From a virus: a DNA stretch of 64,000 nt. The notes under the pieces were generated by a model. That model did no database searches. It had not been told where the DNA came from and saw only the letters and a list, made by a program, of their open reading frames with translations. This document shows, piece by piece, positions 1 to 7,474 of this stretch. Position 1 is the first letter of the stretch. Every line of letters starts with the position of its first letter. The position numbers and the translations under genes are program-made. The stretch spans positions 1 through 64,000 of the IMG/VR virus record IMGVR_UViG_3300021373_001027. One strand, written 5' to 3'.

Positions 1-126
1 TTTCGCTACTTTCGCTACTTTCGCTACTTTCGCTACTTTCGCTACTTTCGCTACTTTCGCTACTTTCGCTACTTTCGCTACTTTCGCTACTTTCGCTACT
101 TTCGCTACTTTCGCTACTTTCGCTAC
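1..126. repeat. 14 perfect tandem copies of a 9-bp repeat
   Basis: The unit TTTCGCTAC is repeated 14 times without a mismatch and continues to the window edge. On the minus strand it reads in frame as AGT AGC GAA, Ser-Ser-Glu. Absence of any synonymous change suggests recent slippage expansion, or an assembly that ended in the repeat. Confidence 0.98.
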
Positions 127-649
127 TAGACGTTTCTTCTACTTCTTCTTCTGCTGGCGGTATACCAATTATTATTTCTTGAGTTTCGTTATTAATGACT
201 ACAGGTTCGCCGTTTTGAATGCCTGTTACCGTGTAAAGCTCTGGATCAAACAACGCATCAATTTCTTCTTGGTAATCGTCAATGAGTTGTTGGTCAGGGT
301 TTATTTCAACAACTTCAGTAGTTTCGTCAACATCTGGGCCGGTTCCTGCATCGGTGCCTTCGTAATAATCAGCAAGCCAGTCTTGAGCGCGGTCATAAGC
401 GGGGGAGTTAGGGCCAATAGCCGCTATTATCTCCGCACCTTCATCACCGCCAAGGCATTGCATGTTATCGCCTTGACCTAAGACAAACCCTCCTGCCGCC
501 TTACAGCCTTCTTTCCACGCTCTCGTCGCTGCTCTGTATGCAGCGTTGGCTCCTTGCGCTGCTCCGGGGTACGAGGACTGTTGCGGAGGCGTTTTGCTGA
601 AGGTGATTAGCGTCCCTTTTGGGGTGTCGTCAGGATTGGGTGCAGTCAT
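1..649 (-). CDS. Acidic virion-region protein with (Ser-Ser-Glu)n tract, incomplete at window edge
   Basis: The ATG at 649-647 overlaps the stop of the upstream gene as TAATG. The frame stays open for 216 codons to base 1 and leaves the window, so the C-terminus is missing. The N-terminus reads MTAPNPDDTPKG. Residues about 1-100 are mixed with two Cys (WKEGCKAAG and MQCLGG). Residues about 110-170 are strongly acidic, and from about residue 173 the protein is an uninterrupted Ser-Ser-Glu repeat. I do not recognise a family. It belongs to the late minus-strand operon. If the genome is circular it could be the N-terminal part of the Cys-rich protein that enters at the right edge; that is inference, and direct joining would need extra bases to restore frame. 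Confidence 0.75.
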   Translation of the reverse strand, partial: MTAPNPDDTPKGTLITFSKTPPQQSSYPGAAQGANAAYRAATRAWKEGCKAAGGFVLGQGDNMQCLGGDEGAEIIAAIGPNSPAYDRAQDWLADYYEGTDAGTGPDVDETTEVVEINPDQQLIDDYQEEIDALFDPELYTVTGIQNGEPVVINNETQEIIIGIPPAEEEVEETSSSESSESSESSESSESSESSESSESSESSESSESSESSESSE

Positions 650-1254
650 TAGCCATTACTCACAAAGGAAAGTGAAGTGTAAATGGAGGGTACTCCACCG
701 TGAACGCCATCGTCGGCTTCGGCTGTTAAGGTTAGGCTGGTGTTATCTACATCAGCGGAAACTTCAATATAATCACCCGCACTTAAAGCGATCTGCTCAG
801 TCAAAGTAATTGAACCGGATACCGAGTTGTTGAACTCGCGAGTGGCGGCAGTGTTCGGCAGTGTTACGCCGTTCTTTTGAACAAAGATGTAAGCCGCAGC
901 GTTGCCGGTGGAGGTGTTAAAGTGGCAGTTTACGTGCAGTGCAAACACTCCATCGTCGGTTACGGTTAACCTAGAGTTGTTTGTAAGAAACACACCGCTG
1001 GACAGGTTAGTGGTGGTATAGGTCAACGGCTGGGCGACGTTGGACAGCGCAAAAGTCTGCGTAACGTCGCTAAAAAACGCACCGTGGGGCTTGTAGATAA
1101 AACGACCCCCTCCACCAGCTACGTCAGGCTCAGTTAAAGTCTGTAACGTGCCATTAATTCTATTAAAGAACAGACGAAGAATGTTGTTATAGGCACTACC
1201 TACACTGGGATCAGGAAGCGCTGGGGTTTGAGGCTTATTTAGAATGTTAGCCAT
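649..1254 (-). CDS. Probable jelly-roll (C1q/TNF-like) virion surface protein
   Basis: 201 residues. Residues about 55-200 alternate beta-strand patterns with a GAFF..VTQTFAL opening, a central GVFALHVNCHFN strand and a closing SAGDYIEVSADVDN strand. This resembles the C1q/TNF-like jelly rolls on phage fibres and surface decorations. The similarity is from pattern recognition only. The start is fixed by a TAATG overlap with the preceding gp10-like gene. It sits at the end of the tail and lysis part of the late operon, so a receptor-binding or fibre-tip role is plausible. A plain structural protein of another fold remains possible. Confidence 0.6.
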   Translation of the reverse strand: MANILNKPQTPALPDPSVGSAYNNILRLFFNRINGTLQTLTEPDVAGGGGRFIYKPHGAFFSDVTQTFALSNVAQPLTYTTTNLSSGVFLTNNSRLTVTDDGVFALHVNCHFNTSTGNAAAYIFVQKNGVTLPNTAATREFNNSVSGSITLTEQIALSAGDYIEVSADVDNTSLTLTAEADDGVHGGVPSIYTSLSFVSNG

Positions 1255-3149
1255 TAACGCCTGCCGTCCGTTCGTATATCAATGCGCGGCAAACCCAATT
1301 GCCAAGACACACCAAGATCATCAGAATCAACTTGAAACACAAGTTGTCTGCCCCGAACTCTAATGTTTAACTGTTCTGTAAACTTCTCTACAGTACCGCC
1401 TGCACCTTTAAGTATTTCCCTTGAACTAAGCCCACCTTCAGAAGCAGGCGATTGATAACCAGCACCGGAGTTTTTAAGTGCTTGTACCCTTACGTTAACA
1501 CTAGGGTCAGTAATAGTTGATCCCTCAAACGTAATATCGGGCAACATTCTCCACATAAAGGAAAACTGATCGCCGTCACCAATATCCGTTTGTGCAGAAG
1601 TAATGTGAGACGAGATTGCAACGGCTGTAGCATCGGTTTTATCGTCGTAGCCCACTTCATGCTCAACAATCTTTTGACTGTAAGTGGCGGCTAAGACTGC
1701 CGACTTGTCTTCCCATGCACTGCGTTCTAAGTTTCCGTGATACCACAGGTTTTCTGCATAGTTAAATATCACGTACTTATTAGGACGATCACTGTTTGCT
1801 GAAGGGTAGAACCACCAGACTTCACCAAACTCATCATTTGTCCCCGCAAATACCTGTTCAAGCTGAGAAATATTTATATCGTTAAACACATAACGTAATA
1901 GCGAACAAGGAAGCGCTTTAACTTGACCAGAATACGCATAAAATTCATTAACTCCCATCCAGTAGGTAACACCGTCAGCGTAAATAGCTGCATTTTTTGA
2001 AGCTATCGTTAGGTTATCGCCTACGATTTGAGAACCCCAAACAATAGGTGCGCCTAAATACTGTAAAGAATATAAAGAGGTGTCTGTCCAAATTAAAAGT
2101 TCTTGCCGTGCTTGCACCGCACTGATGATGCGACTACCTCTAGACAACCGCAAGCTGCCTGCTTGATTAGTAGCACTAGGTTGCCACTGCAAATAACTTT
2201 CTTGGTCTGACCAACGGACAAGAAGGGGGTCTTTTGTCGAACTAAAAACATCGTTAGTTCCCATACAGAACACGAATCGGCTAACATCAGATACGAAAAC
2301 TAAGTTTTGACTAAGTGGAACTTGATTGGCCCCCGGCAAGGTTTCGATTGACACCGCCCTAACGTTTACACCAGAAGACAAGTCCCAAAGAAACAATGAC
2401 CCTTCAGAGGGAGACACTATTAAGTCTTCACCAAAGTTAAATAGCGACCATGTTCTAGCTCGCTGAAATAAAGTTTGATCTTCAGACTCTCCCCATCCTA
2501 AACCCCCTGAACCGCCCCAGACACCAGCACCCCATCCAGAAACAGGTTTACTTATGTCAGCTCCCGTTATTATTTGGTAAGCGGCTACGGTTAAGGCACC
2601 GCCCCCTCCTGAAACCGTAGAGTTAGCTAAAAGTGCAGTGCCGTTGCTGTCAGTGGCAGTAAAGGTATAAGTAGAGCCATCTATGATTTCTGTTATTTGA
2701 TACTCTTTGTTTAGTACCGCCGCTGTTATGTTACTGGCTCCCAATTGCACTGCGCCACTAAAAGTAACGAAATCGTTTTCCGCTGCGGTGTGAACTGCGT
2801 CGGTAACCGTTATAACAGAACTGCCGCTAGTGCAGCTAAATGTAGCATCGCCTGCTGCTGTCGTACTTCTAATGGGCGTTATATCGTAAAAAGCGCCACC
2901 TAAATCGACATAGACTTTAGTGTTAGTGCCGTAGGCTTTAAATGCGACACCGGCTAGCGAGTTCCAAGAAAATATACTTCGACAAACACCATTATAGGTG
3001 GCGGTGCTTACGCTGCTCCATCCTCCTATTTTCTCAGGAAGCCCTTGTCTGAATCGGACTTTATCGCTGTCATACCAACCGCCTTCTGCGGCATACCGCG
3101 TAGTTTCTTTATTGACACCCGCTTTAAATTGTAGCTTCTGTAAAGCCAT
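1254..3149 (-). CDS. P22 gp10-like DNA stabilisation / tail hub protein
   Basis: 631 residues from the ATG at 3149, which has GGAG a few bases upstream and a TAATG overlap with the endolysin stop. A TTG twelve bases further upstream is less likely. The N-terminus carries a Lys-rich opening, GGWYDSDKVRFR and PEKIGGW, the pattern of a large group of phage proteins related to P22 gp10, the packaged-DNA stabilisation protein closing the portal channel. The rest is beta-rich and Trp-rich, consistent with a propeller-like fold. In P22 gp10 is about 470 residues, so this one is longer. Its presence with a P22-like portal supports a short-tailed virion. The family call is from resemblance, not a search. 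Confidence 0.65.
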   Translation of the reverse strand: MALQKLQFKAGVNKETTRYAAEGGWYDSDKVRFRQGLPEKIGGWSSVSTATYNGVCRSIFSWNSLAGVAFKAYGTNTKVYVDLGGAFYDITPIRSTTAAGDATFSCTSGSSVITVTDAVHTAAENDFVTFSGAVQLGASNITAAVLNKEYQITEIIDGSTYTFTATDSNGTALLANSTVSGGGGALTVAAYQIITGADISKPVSGWGAGVWGGSGGLGWGESEDQTLFQRARTWSLFNFGEDLIVSPSEGSLFLWDLSSGVNVRAVSIETLPGANQVPLSQNLVFVSDVSRFVFCMGTNDVFSSTKDPLLVRWSDQESYLQWQPSATNQAGSLRLSRGSRIISAVQARQELLIWTDTSLYSLQYLGAPIVWGSQIVGDNLTIASKNAAIYADGVTYWMGVNEFYAYSGQVKALPCSLLRYVFNDINISQLEQVFAGTNDEFGEVWWFYPSANSDRPNKYVIFNYAENLWYHGNLERSAWEDKSAVLAATYSQKIVEHEVGYDDKTDATAVAISSHITSAQTDIGDGDQFSFMWRMLPDITFEGSTITDPSVNVRVQALKNSGAGYQSPASEGGLSSREILKGAGGTVEKFTEQLNIRVRGRQLVFQVDSDDLGVSWQLGLPRIDIRTDGRR

Positions 3150-3505
3150 TAGTAGCTCCAAATACGAGGATAAGGTAAGTCCAAATCGTTATCTAAATGG
3201 ATAAATCTACTTTTACCTTTTTGGTTAATGCCAATACGAGGAACGTTATGCTGTATTGCTACTTGTAGTAGACGAAATGCTTTTTGTCCAGAAACAGCTA
3301 TGTCAACAGCTTTACCAGAGGCATGTGCGCCAACGTTTTCTTTGGCTACCTCAATGGGGTGGTCAGGGCATCTATAACCAGAACTAACGGGTAAAGCGAA
3401 ACCGCAATCATGCCTAATGCCGTTGAGTATTCTTTTAAATTCTTCATCGAAAACCAGACCTCCGCAATGCTGGCATTTTAACTCGTCGTCGCTAAAGTAA
3501 TTCAT
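3149..3505 (-). CDS. Endolysin, M15 peptidase (D-Ala-D-Ala carboxypeptidase type)
   Basis: 118 residues. It should cleave peptidoglycan peptide cross-links at the end of infection. Visible M15 zinc-peptidase signature: SSGYRCPDHP at 41-50, H61-ASGKAV-D68 and H103 in FIHLDND. A Cys pair (C11, C14) sits at the N-terminus. There is no signal peptide, so it relies on the holin encoded immediately upstream, whose stop overlaps this ATG as ATGA. It ends in TAATG with the gp10-like gene. Length is typical of single-domain phage M15 endolysins. Confidence 0.9.
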   Translation of the reverse strand: MNYFSDDELKCQHCGGLVFDEEFKRILNGIRHDCGFALPVSSGYRCPDHPIEVAKENVGAHASGKAVDIAVSGQKAFRLLQVAIQHNVPRIGINQKGKSRFIHLDNDLDLPYPRIWSY

Positions 3506-3897
3506 TGCTTCATAATCTTAGCTATTTTCTCTCCACTGCGACCAACAACGTACCCACCAAGGCCGATTTCTAAAAGAAACCAAGCTTCTTTGTTTAGTTC
3601 GTTTGGTAGCCAGCCCAGAGAATCGCCAACGACGAGGACTAGAAAGGTCAGCATTGTGATGGGTCGCCAGTTTGCCGTCAACCAGTGTTTTGACGAAGCT
3701 TCAGCATGTACATTTTTGGCCCTACTTTCTAAGATTTCACGCTCATAGGTAAACGCTTGTTGCATCGCTGCGGCCTGTACGTCTAGCAAGTTTCCTTTGG
3801 CTGTCAGTTTTTCCTCAGTGCTAGTGTGCAGGTTGTCAACTAGATCAGCGGCAGGTTTAAAAATCCCCGCGATTAAGTCCGTGACACCCAAGCTCAC
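3502..3897 (-). CDS. Holin, 3-TM GTA type
   Basis: 131 residues. The N-terminal half is a soluble helix (about 20-65). A hydrophobic hairpin follows: TANWRPITMLTFLVLVVGDSLGW (positions about 75-98) and AWFLLEIGLGGYVVGRSGEKIA (about 105-126). This layout and the NWRP and GGYVVGRSGEK motifs match the holin of three TMs described with gene-transfer-agent release (GTA_holin_3TM). It overlaps the endolysin start by ATGA and the upstream membrane-protein stop by ATGA, forming a lysis cassette. It would form membrane lesions letting the endolysin reach the wall. Confidence 0.8.
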   Translation of the reverse strand: MSLGVTDLIAGIFKPAADLVDNLHTSTEEKLTAKGNLLDVQAAAMQQAFTYEREILESRAKNVHAEASSKHWLTANWRPITMLTFLVLVVGDSLGWLPNELNKEAWFLLEIGLGGYVVGRSGEKIAKIMKQ

Positions 3898-4148
3898 TTA
3901 TCGGCCTTTTTATCTAGTTTGTGGTCTATCGAATCTAACTTGTTGAAAATTCTATTAAATTCTTGACGTAGTTCTTCGCGAGTTGGGTAAACTTCAGCTA
4001 CCCTAACTTCAAGTTCGTTAATTTTTTCTGAAAGTTTATCGTCTGTATTTTGCAAATCTCTAACGGCTTCCCAGATAGACTTTAGAATCCATCCAAAGAT
4101 GCCTCCACATAAACCCAGTAATAAATTTATAAAACTCTGAGATTCCAA
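3894..4148 (-). CDS. Small membrane-anchored coiled-coil protein of the lysis cassette
   Basis: 84 residues. Residues about 7-25 (INLLLGLCGGIFGWILKSI) form one hydrophobic segment; residues 30-84 are charged heptads (LSEKINELEVRV, FNRIFNKLDSIDHKLDKK), probably a coiled coil. Position directly upstream of holin and endolysin suggests an i-spanin, antiholin or XhlA-like role, but no diagnostic motif settles which. The stop overlaps the holin start. Confidence 0.7.
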   Translation of the reverse strand: MESQSFINLLLGLCGGIFGWILKSIWEAVRDLQNTDDKLSEKINELEVRVAEVYPTREELRQEFNRIFNKLDSIDHKLDKKADK

Positions 4149-4190
4149 AACATCGTCCTCAAAACTAATTAATAGATTTGCTCATTGTAC

Positions 4191-4367
4191 CTAATCGTCA
4201 CTATCTAATCCAGACAAGGCGTACGTTTCTCCGCATTCAGCGCATTCTAGTACATGGACTCGCTCACCGTGTTCAGAAGTTTGCCAAGTAAAGATAGAGC
4301 TACCGCACTCACCACATGATCTATCGTAAGTGCTTGATTTGTCTGGAAAATCTATAATATTAACCAT
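4191..4367 (-). CDS. Small zinc-ribbon protein, 58 residues
   Basis: A short frame starting MVNIIDFPD with two CxxC knuckles, CGECG (18-22) and CAECG (42-46), spaced as in zinc ribbons, and an acidic C-terminus (GLDSDD). It overlaps the end of the phosphoesterase gene by 8 bases and fills the gap before the lysis cassette. An AGGA-type ribosome site lies upstream. Function unknown; likely a metal-binding regulatory or structural mini-protein. Confidence 0.65.
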   Translation of the reverse strand: MVNIIDFPDKSSTYDRSCGECGSSIFTWQTSEHGERVHVLECAECGETYALSGLDSDD

Positions 4368-5529
4368 ATCTAGCCATCCTTATGTCACATCGGTATCTTG
4401 CTATCTCTCCGAAGTCCTTATGTAACACAATAGCATTCATATCTCTACCCGCTCGGTAGCCTTTACCTGCGTGCCACGCATCTTTAGCGGCCAAAGTACG
4501 GAAACTCTCTACAGTGCAGCCTCGTAACTCCATCTTACGGGAGTTGTGGATATGACCGCAGTACCAATACCTATGCTCGGCAGCGCCCCATTCTTCGGGC
4601 TTATCTGTAGCCATCAAAGAACCTAAATCGGCGTGCTTTACAGTATCACCGTGAGTTACACCTATTAAGCTTTTACCAAACGAAAAGTAGTGAAACTTAG
4701 ACGTTGTAGGTTGTATGGTGACTCTAGACTCATTACTGAAATAAGCGTCCATAAACGCAGCCAACATCACACTAGAATGGTCATCGTGATTGCCGATAGC
4801 GTTAATTACTTCTACGTTAGCGTGCTTTTTCAGCGCTAACTTAACAACGTCAACCATTAGCATACACCCAAGCTTTAATACTTTAGCCCATCGGGTGTCT
4901 ACGTCTAAAGCGTGACCGCTGCGTGAGGTTGTATTAGACATATTATCGGCGTGGAAAAAGTCGCCTAAGTTAATGATTAAACACTTACTAGCAGCAGGGG
5001 AAGCTTTGATTAGTTGATTAGCTGCCGAAAGCAAATCCGCTCTGGCAATATTTATATCGAAGTCTTCGCCAGATTCTTCTTTCCAAGCATACATACCAAT
5101 GTGAGGGTCACCCATAGGTATAGCTACAACCACATCATCTGTCTGTTGCGTAGGTGCTTTGGTAGGCTTACATAAGCCTTTGTAATCATCCATCATTTCG
5201 TCAATGGCGTTTTTGATCGCTACTAACCGTTCTTCTTCGGCAAGCTTTGACTTAACCCATTGGCCGGTAGCTACGCCATCTTCGTTGTAATACGTTGACA
5301 CCCCAGAGACTACAAACCCGTCTGGGACGGGTTTGGTCATATCATTACTGGGCGCGTAGCCTTGTTTTGCTGCCTTTTTACGTATTGCTGCAAAAGTTGA
5401 TCTTATTGTTCTTTCGCCAACGCCAAGCGCTCTTGCTCCCGCAACGATTGAACCGTTTGCCTCTGCTGCCTTCACAACCTTTAATTGATGTGGCGTGCAG
5501 TACGGATAAAGCTCTTTATAGTTAGTCAA
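4360..5529 (-). CDS. Calcineurin-like metallophosphoesterase with N-terminal HTH
   Basis: 389 residues. Residues about 12-55 look like a helix-turn-helix (ANGSIVAGARALGVGERT). From about 135 there is a metallophosphoesterase core with all metal-ligand blocks: GDPHIG (140-145), LGDFFHADN (188-196), GNHDD (246-250), THGD (292-295) and CGHIHN (324-329). The family hydrolyses phosphomonoesters, phosphodiesters or nucleic acid ends; Mre11/SbcD-like nucleases share the fold. It is encoded between tail genes and lysis genes, which is odd for a DNA enzyme and suggests late expression. Substrate cannot be deduced. The HTH hints at DNA targeting. Confidence 0.85.
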   Translation of the reverse strand: MTNYKELYPYCTPHQLKVVKAAEANGSIVAGARALGVGERTIRSTFAAIRKKAAKQGYAPSNDMTKPVPDGFVVSGVSTYYNEDGVATGQWVKSKLAEEERLVAIKNAIDEMMDDYKGLCKPTKAPTQQTDDVVVAIPMGDPHIGMYAWKEESGEDFDINIARADLLSAANQLIKASPAASKCLIINLGDFFHADNMSNTTSRSGHALDVDTRWAKVLKLGCMLMVDVVKLALKKHANVEVINAIGNHDDHSSVMLAAFMDAYFSNESRVTIQPTTSKFHYFSFGKSLIGVTHGDTVKHADLGSLMATDKPEEWGAAEHRYWYCGHIHNSRKMELRGCTVESFRTLAAKDAWHAGKGYRAGRDMNAIVLHKDFGEIARYRCDIRMARYG

Positions 5530-5546
5530 ACCTACTCCCTATACTT

Positions 5547-5813
5547 TTATTTTCGTCTTAACGTTTGGCTAGCTCTGTATATGTCAGCACGATACGCTTC
5601 ATAACAGTGGTCGTGCTGCCAGAAAAAGACTATGTTAATTAAGGTACGCATCAGCGCCCAAGGCCAGCTAACTTTACGGGTTCTGTACGCCCTGCCGCTA
5701 AGGGACTCGTTGGGGTTATCGCTTAGAAACACAACCACATTAATTAGCTGTGACAGCGCATCGCCCACACGAACGATGTAATTAAAGAGTGACTGCAAGC
5801 TTGAAAAGGTCAT
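5547..5813 (-). CDS. Small conserved-type phage protein upstream of phosphoesterase
   Basis: 88 residues from the ATG at 5813; the frame is open further upstream but that part lies inside the preceding gene. It carries SDNPNESLSGRAYR and a C-terminal FFWQHDHCYEAYRADIYRAS. A DNESIS-RAYR ... HC-AY arrangement recurs in small proteins near lysis or tail genes of many phages, to my recollection without assigned function. It overlaps the upstream gene by about 30 bases. Confidence 0.65.
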   Translation of the reverse strand: MTFSSLQSLFNYIVRVGDALSQLINVVVFLSDNPNESLSGRAYRTRKVSWPWALMRTLINIVFFWQHDHCYEAYRADIYRASQTLRRK

Positions 5814-6390
5814 CAAGCTGATCCTCCGTAAGCCCAAGTGCTGCCCCCAGCGTAGCGACAAGAGCCGATGGGCGATCAACCGTAGTTGCATATTCCCATT
5901 CAATTTGTGCTTCTTCTGGCAAAGAGTCTATGTTTGATTGCACTGTTGCCAACAGCCCCTGCTGCTTCAAAGCTAGTCGTGCTTGGCGCATGGACGTAGA
6001 AGTTGTTGCTCTAAAAATGCCAACATCAAAATCTAGCTCTGCTTGTGTTTTAGGACGAATACTCCAGCCATAAGTGATGGAATCGTCGGTTTCTACTACT
6101 GTTTTCTCTAATGTTTCCGTAGTGTCGTCAAACTGAGGTTGAGGTGTCGTAATAATTGTTTTCAAAGAACCAGATAAACCAGAAATATCTACTGAACCCG
6201 GCAGCGAATTTGTAGAGTTCCAATGGTTTTGAGCTTCCACCTGACCAGAACTAACTAGCTGCATAATGTTGTCGTTGGAAAAATCAGTAGTCCGAAAGTT
6301 TTTGTAGTAGTCAAGCTCCCCGTCTTTAGAATACTTGACTTGAATAAACTTTCCTTTAGGTTCTGCTTTAGTAACTTCGTATGAAATCAT
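5782..6390 (-). CDS. Putative tail-fibre accessory protein
   Basis: 202 residues, directly downstream of a tail-fibre gene. The N-terminal part is beta-rich with YSKDGELDYYKNF, and the C-terminal half has helices including LDFDVGIFRATTSTSMRQARLAL, a layout common in phage tail-fibre assembly or tail-tip proteins that end with a helical segment. It is soluble and has no membrane segment. Function is inferred mainly from location. Confidence 0.55.
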   Translation of the reverse strand: MISYEVTKAEPKGKFIQVKYSKDGELDYYKNFRTTDFSNDNIMQLVSSGQVEAQNHWNSTNSLPGSVDISGLSGSLKTIITTPQPQFDDTTETLEKTVVETDDSITYGWSIRPKTQAELDFDVGIFRATTSTSMRQARLALKQQGLLATVQSNIDSLPEEAQIEWEYATTVDRPSALVATLGAALGLTEDQLDDLFKLAVTL

Positions 6391-6403
6391 TTTCTTGCCT
6401 CAA

Positions 6404-7474
6404 TTATGGCTTTATGTATTGAGTTTCGTCAGTGTGGTTTGGAACTCCCGAATTGTTATATAACCAGCTTGAAACATTTGCCATTTCAGTTGTAGATATT
6501 TGGCGATCTACGTATAAAAAACCCTGACATAGAGAATGTTGGTTACAGGTTCCAAAGGTTCCCCCTAACGTACTAATTTCTTCTGAATTAAGATGGTGTA
6601 ACGCCCAAGCTGTTGGCGTTATAATATTAGCTGAACCCGTAGTAGCGTTTACAACACTTCCTCCGTTATTAGAATAATGAACGTCATACAAGCCGTTTAA
6701 TGTATCGGCTCTCATCATAGTAAGTGTTGAGCGTCCGGTAGTCCTTGTGTTTAGTATGTTGTTTTTGTCTGAATAGTTGCCGTTGAAAGCTCTACCCCTA
6801 TTTACGTCTGTTGCGTTAAATTCAAAACTAAACATTCGGTTCCTATCATTTGAGCTAGTAGTGCCGCCAAAGTTAAGGCCGTCCCACCCTAAAGCAAGTC
6901 CATTGTGATCTTCAAATCTATTGGTGGCAGAAGTGTCGTTTGTGTTTCTACAGTAAATTCGGTACTCTAAAATGGTAACAACCCTAGTACTGGCGCTAAT
7001 TCCTGTTGGCGTATAACTCCAACCACCCGAATTACTTGTCAAGTTATACCCAGTAGTACTTTCACTGGGGTGTGTCCAAGAGCCTTTTCTTTTCCAGCCG
7101 GGGATGTGGTGGTAGGTATTGTTTGGTGAGCTTTGTCCAGAAGCGACCAAAGCATCCATATCTGATTGAGTAGACTCCCGCATATTGTTAAAGGTGTGTA
7201 AAGCCTCAGACCCTAAAACAGTATTAGTTCCTGTGTTTAGCGTTTGAAACCCATACAGAAACGAATCACCAGTATCGCTTGCGCCAATCAAACCAGCAAA
7301 TTCATTATACGATGCCCCATAATAATCACTTATGCTAACTTGCGTCCCCACAGTAGAGCTAATTAGCGCCCTAACATCAGTGTCGTTTAGACTAACCTGT
7401 GTTCCAGTTGTACCCAATATCTCAACGTGAATATCGTCTAAGCTTAAAGGCACACCGGCATTAGGTAAGGCCAT
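6404..7474 (-). CDS. Tail fibre / adhesin with lectin-like domain
   Basis: 356 residues. The N-terminal 55 residues contain two short related segments, LDDIHVEILGTTGTQVSLND and VRALISSTVGTQVSISDYYGAS, an attachment-type repeat often seen at the start of marine phage fibre proteins. The remainder is rich in Ser, Thr, Asn, Gly and Trp and looks like a concanavalin/laminin-G-type beta sandwich ending in a STTEMANVSSWLYNN helix. The start overlaps the upstream fibre stop as TAATG. Probable role is host-surface recognition. Confidence 0.6.
   Translation of the reverse strand: MALPNAGVPLSLDDIHVEILGTTGTQVSLNDTDVRALISSTVGTQVSISDYYGASYNEFAGLIGASDTGDSFLYGFQTLNTGTNTVLGSEALHTFNNMRESTQSDMDALVASGQSSPNNTYHHIPGWKRKGSWTHPSESTTGYNLTSNSGGWSYTPTGISASTRVVTILEYRIYCRNTNDTSATNRFEDHNGLALGWDGLNFGGTTSSNDRNRMFSFEFNATDVNRGRAFNGNYSDKNNILNTRTTGRSTLTMMRADTLNGLYDVHYSNNGGSVVNATTGSANIITPTAWALHHLNSEEISTLGGTFGTCNQHSLCQGFLYVDRQISTTEMANVSSWLYNNSGVPNHTDETQYIKP

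Noticed and set aside
1-126. Tandem 9-bp repeats as a CRISPR or origin element
   Set aside because: No spacers, and the unit is in frame within a coding sequence as Ser-Ser-Glu.
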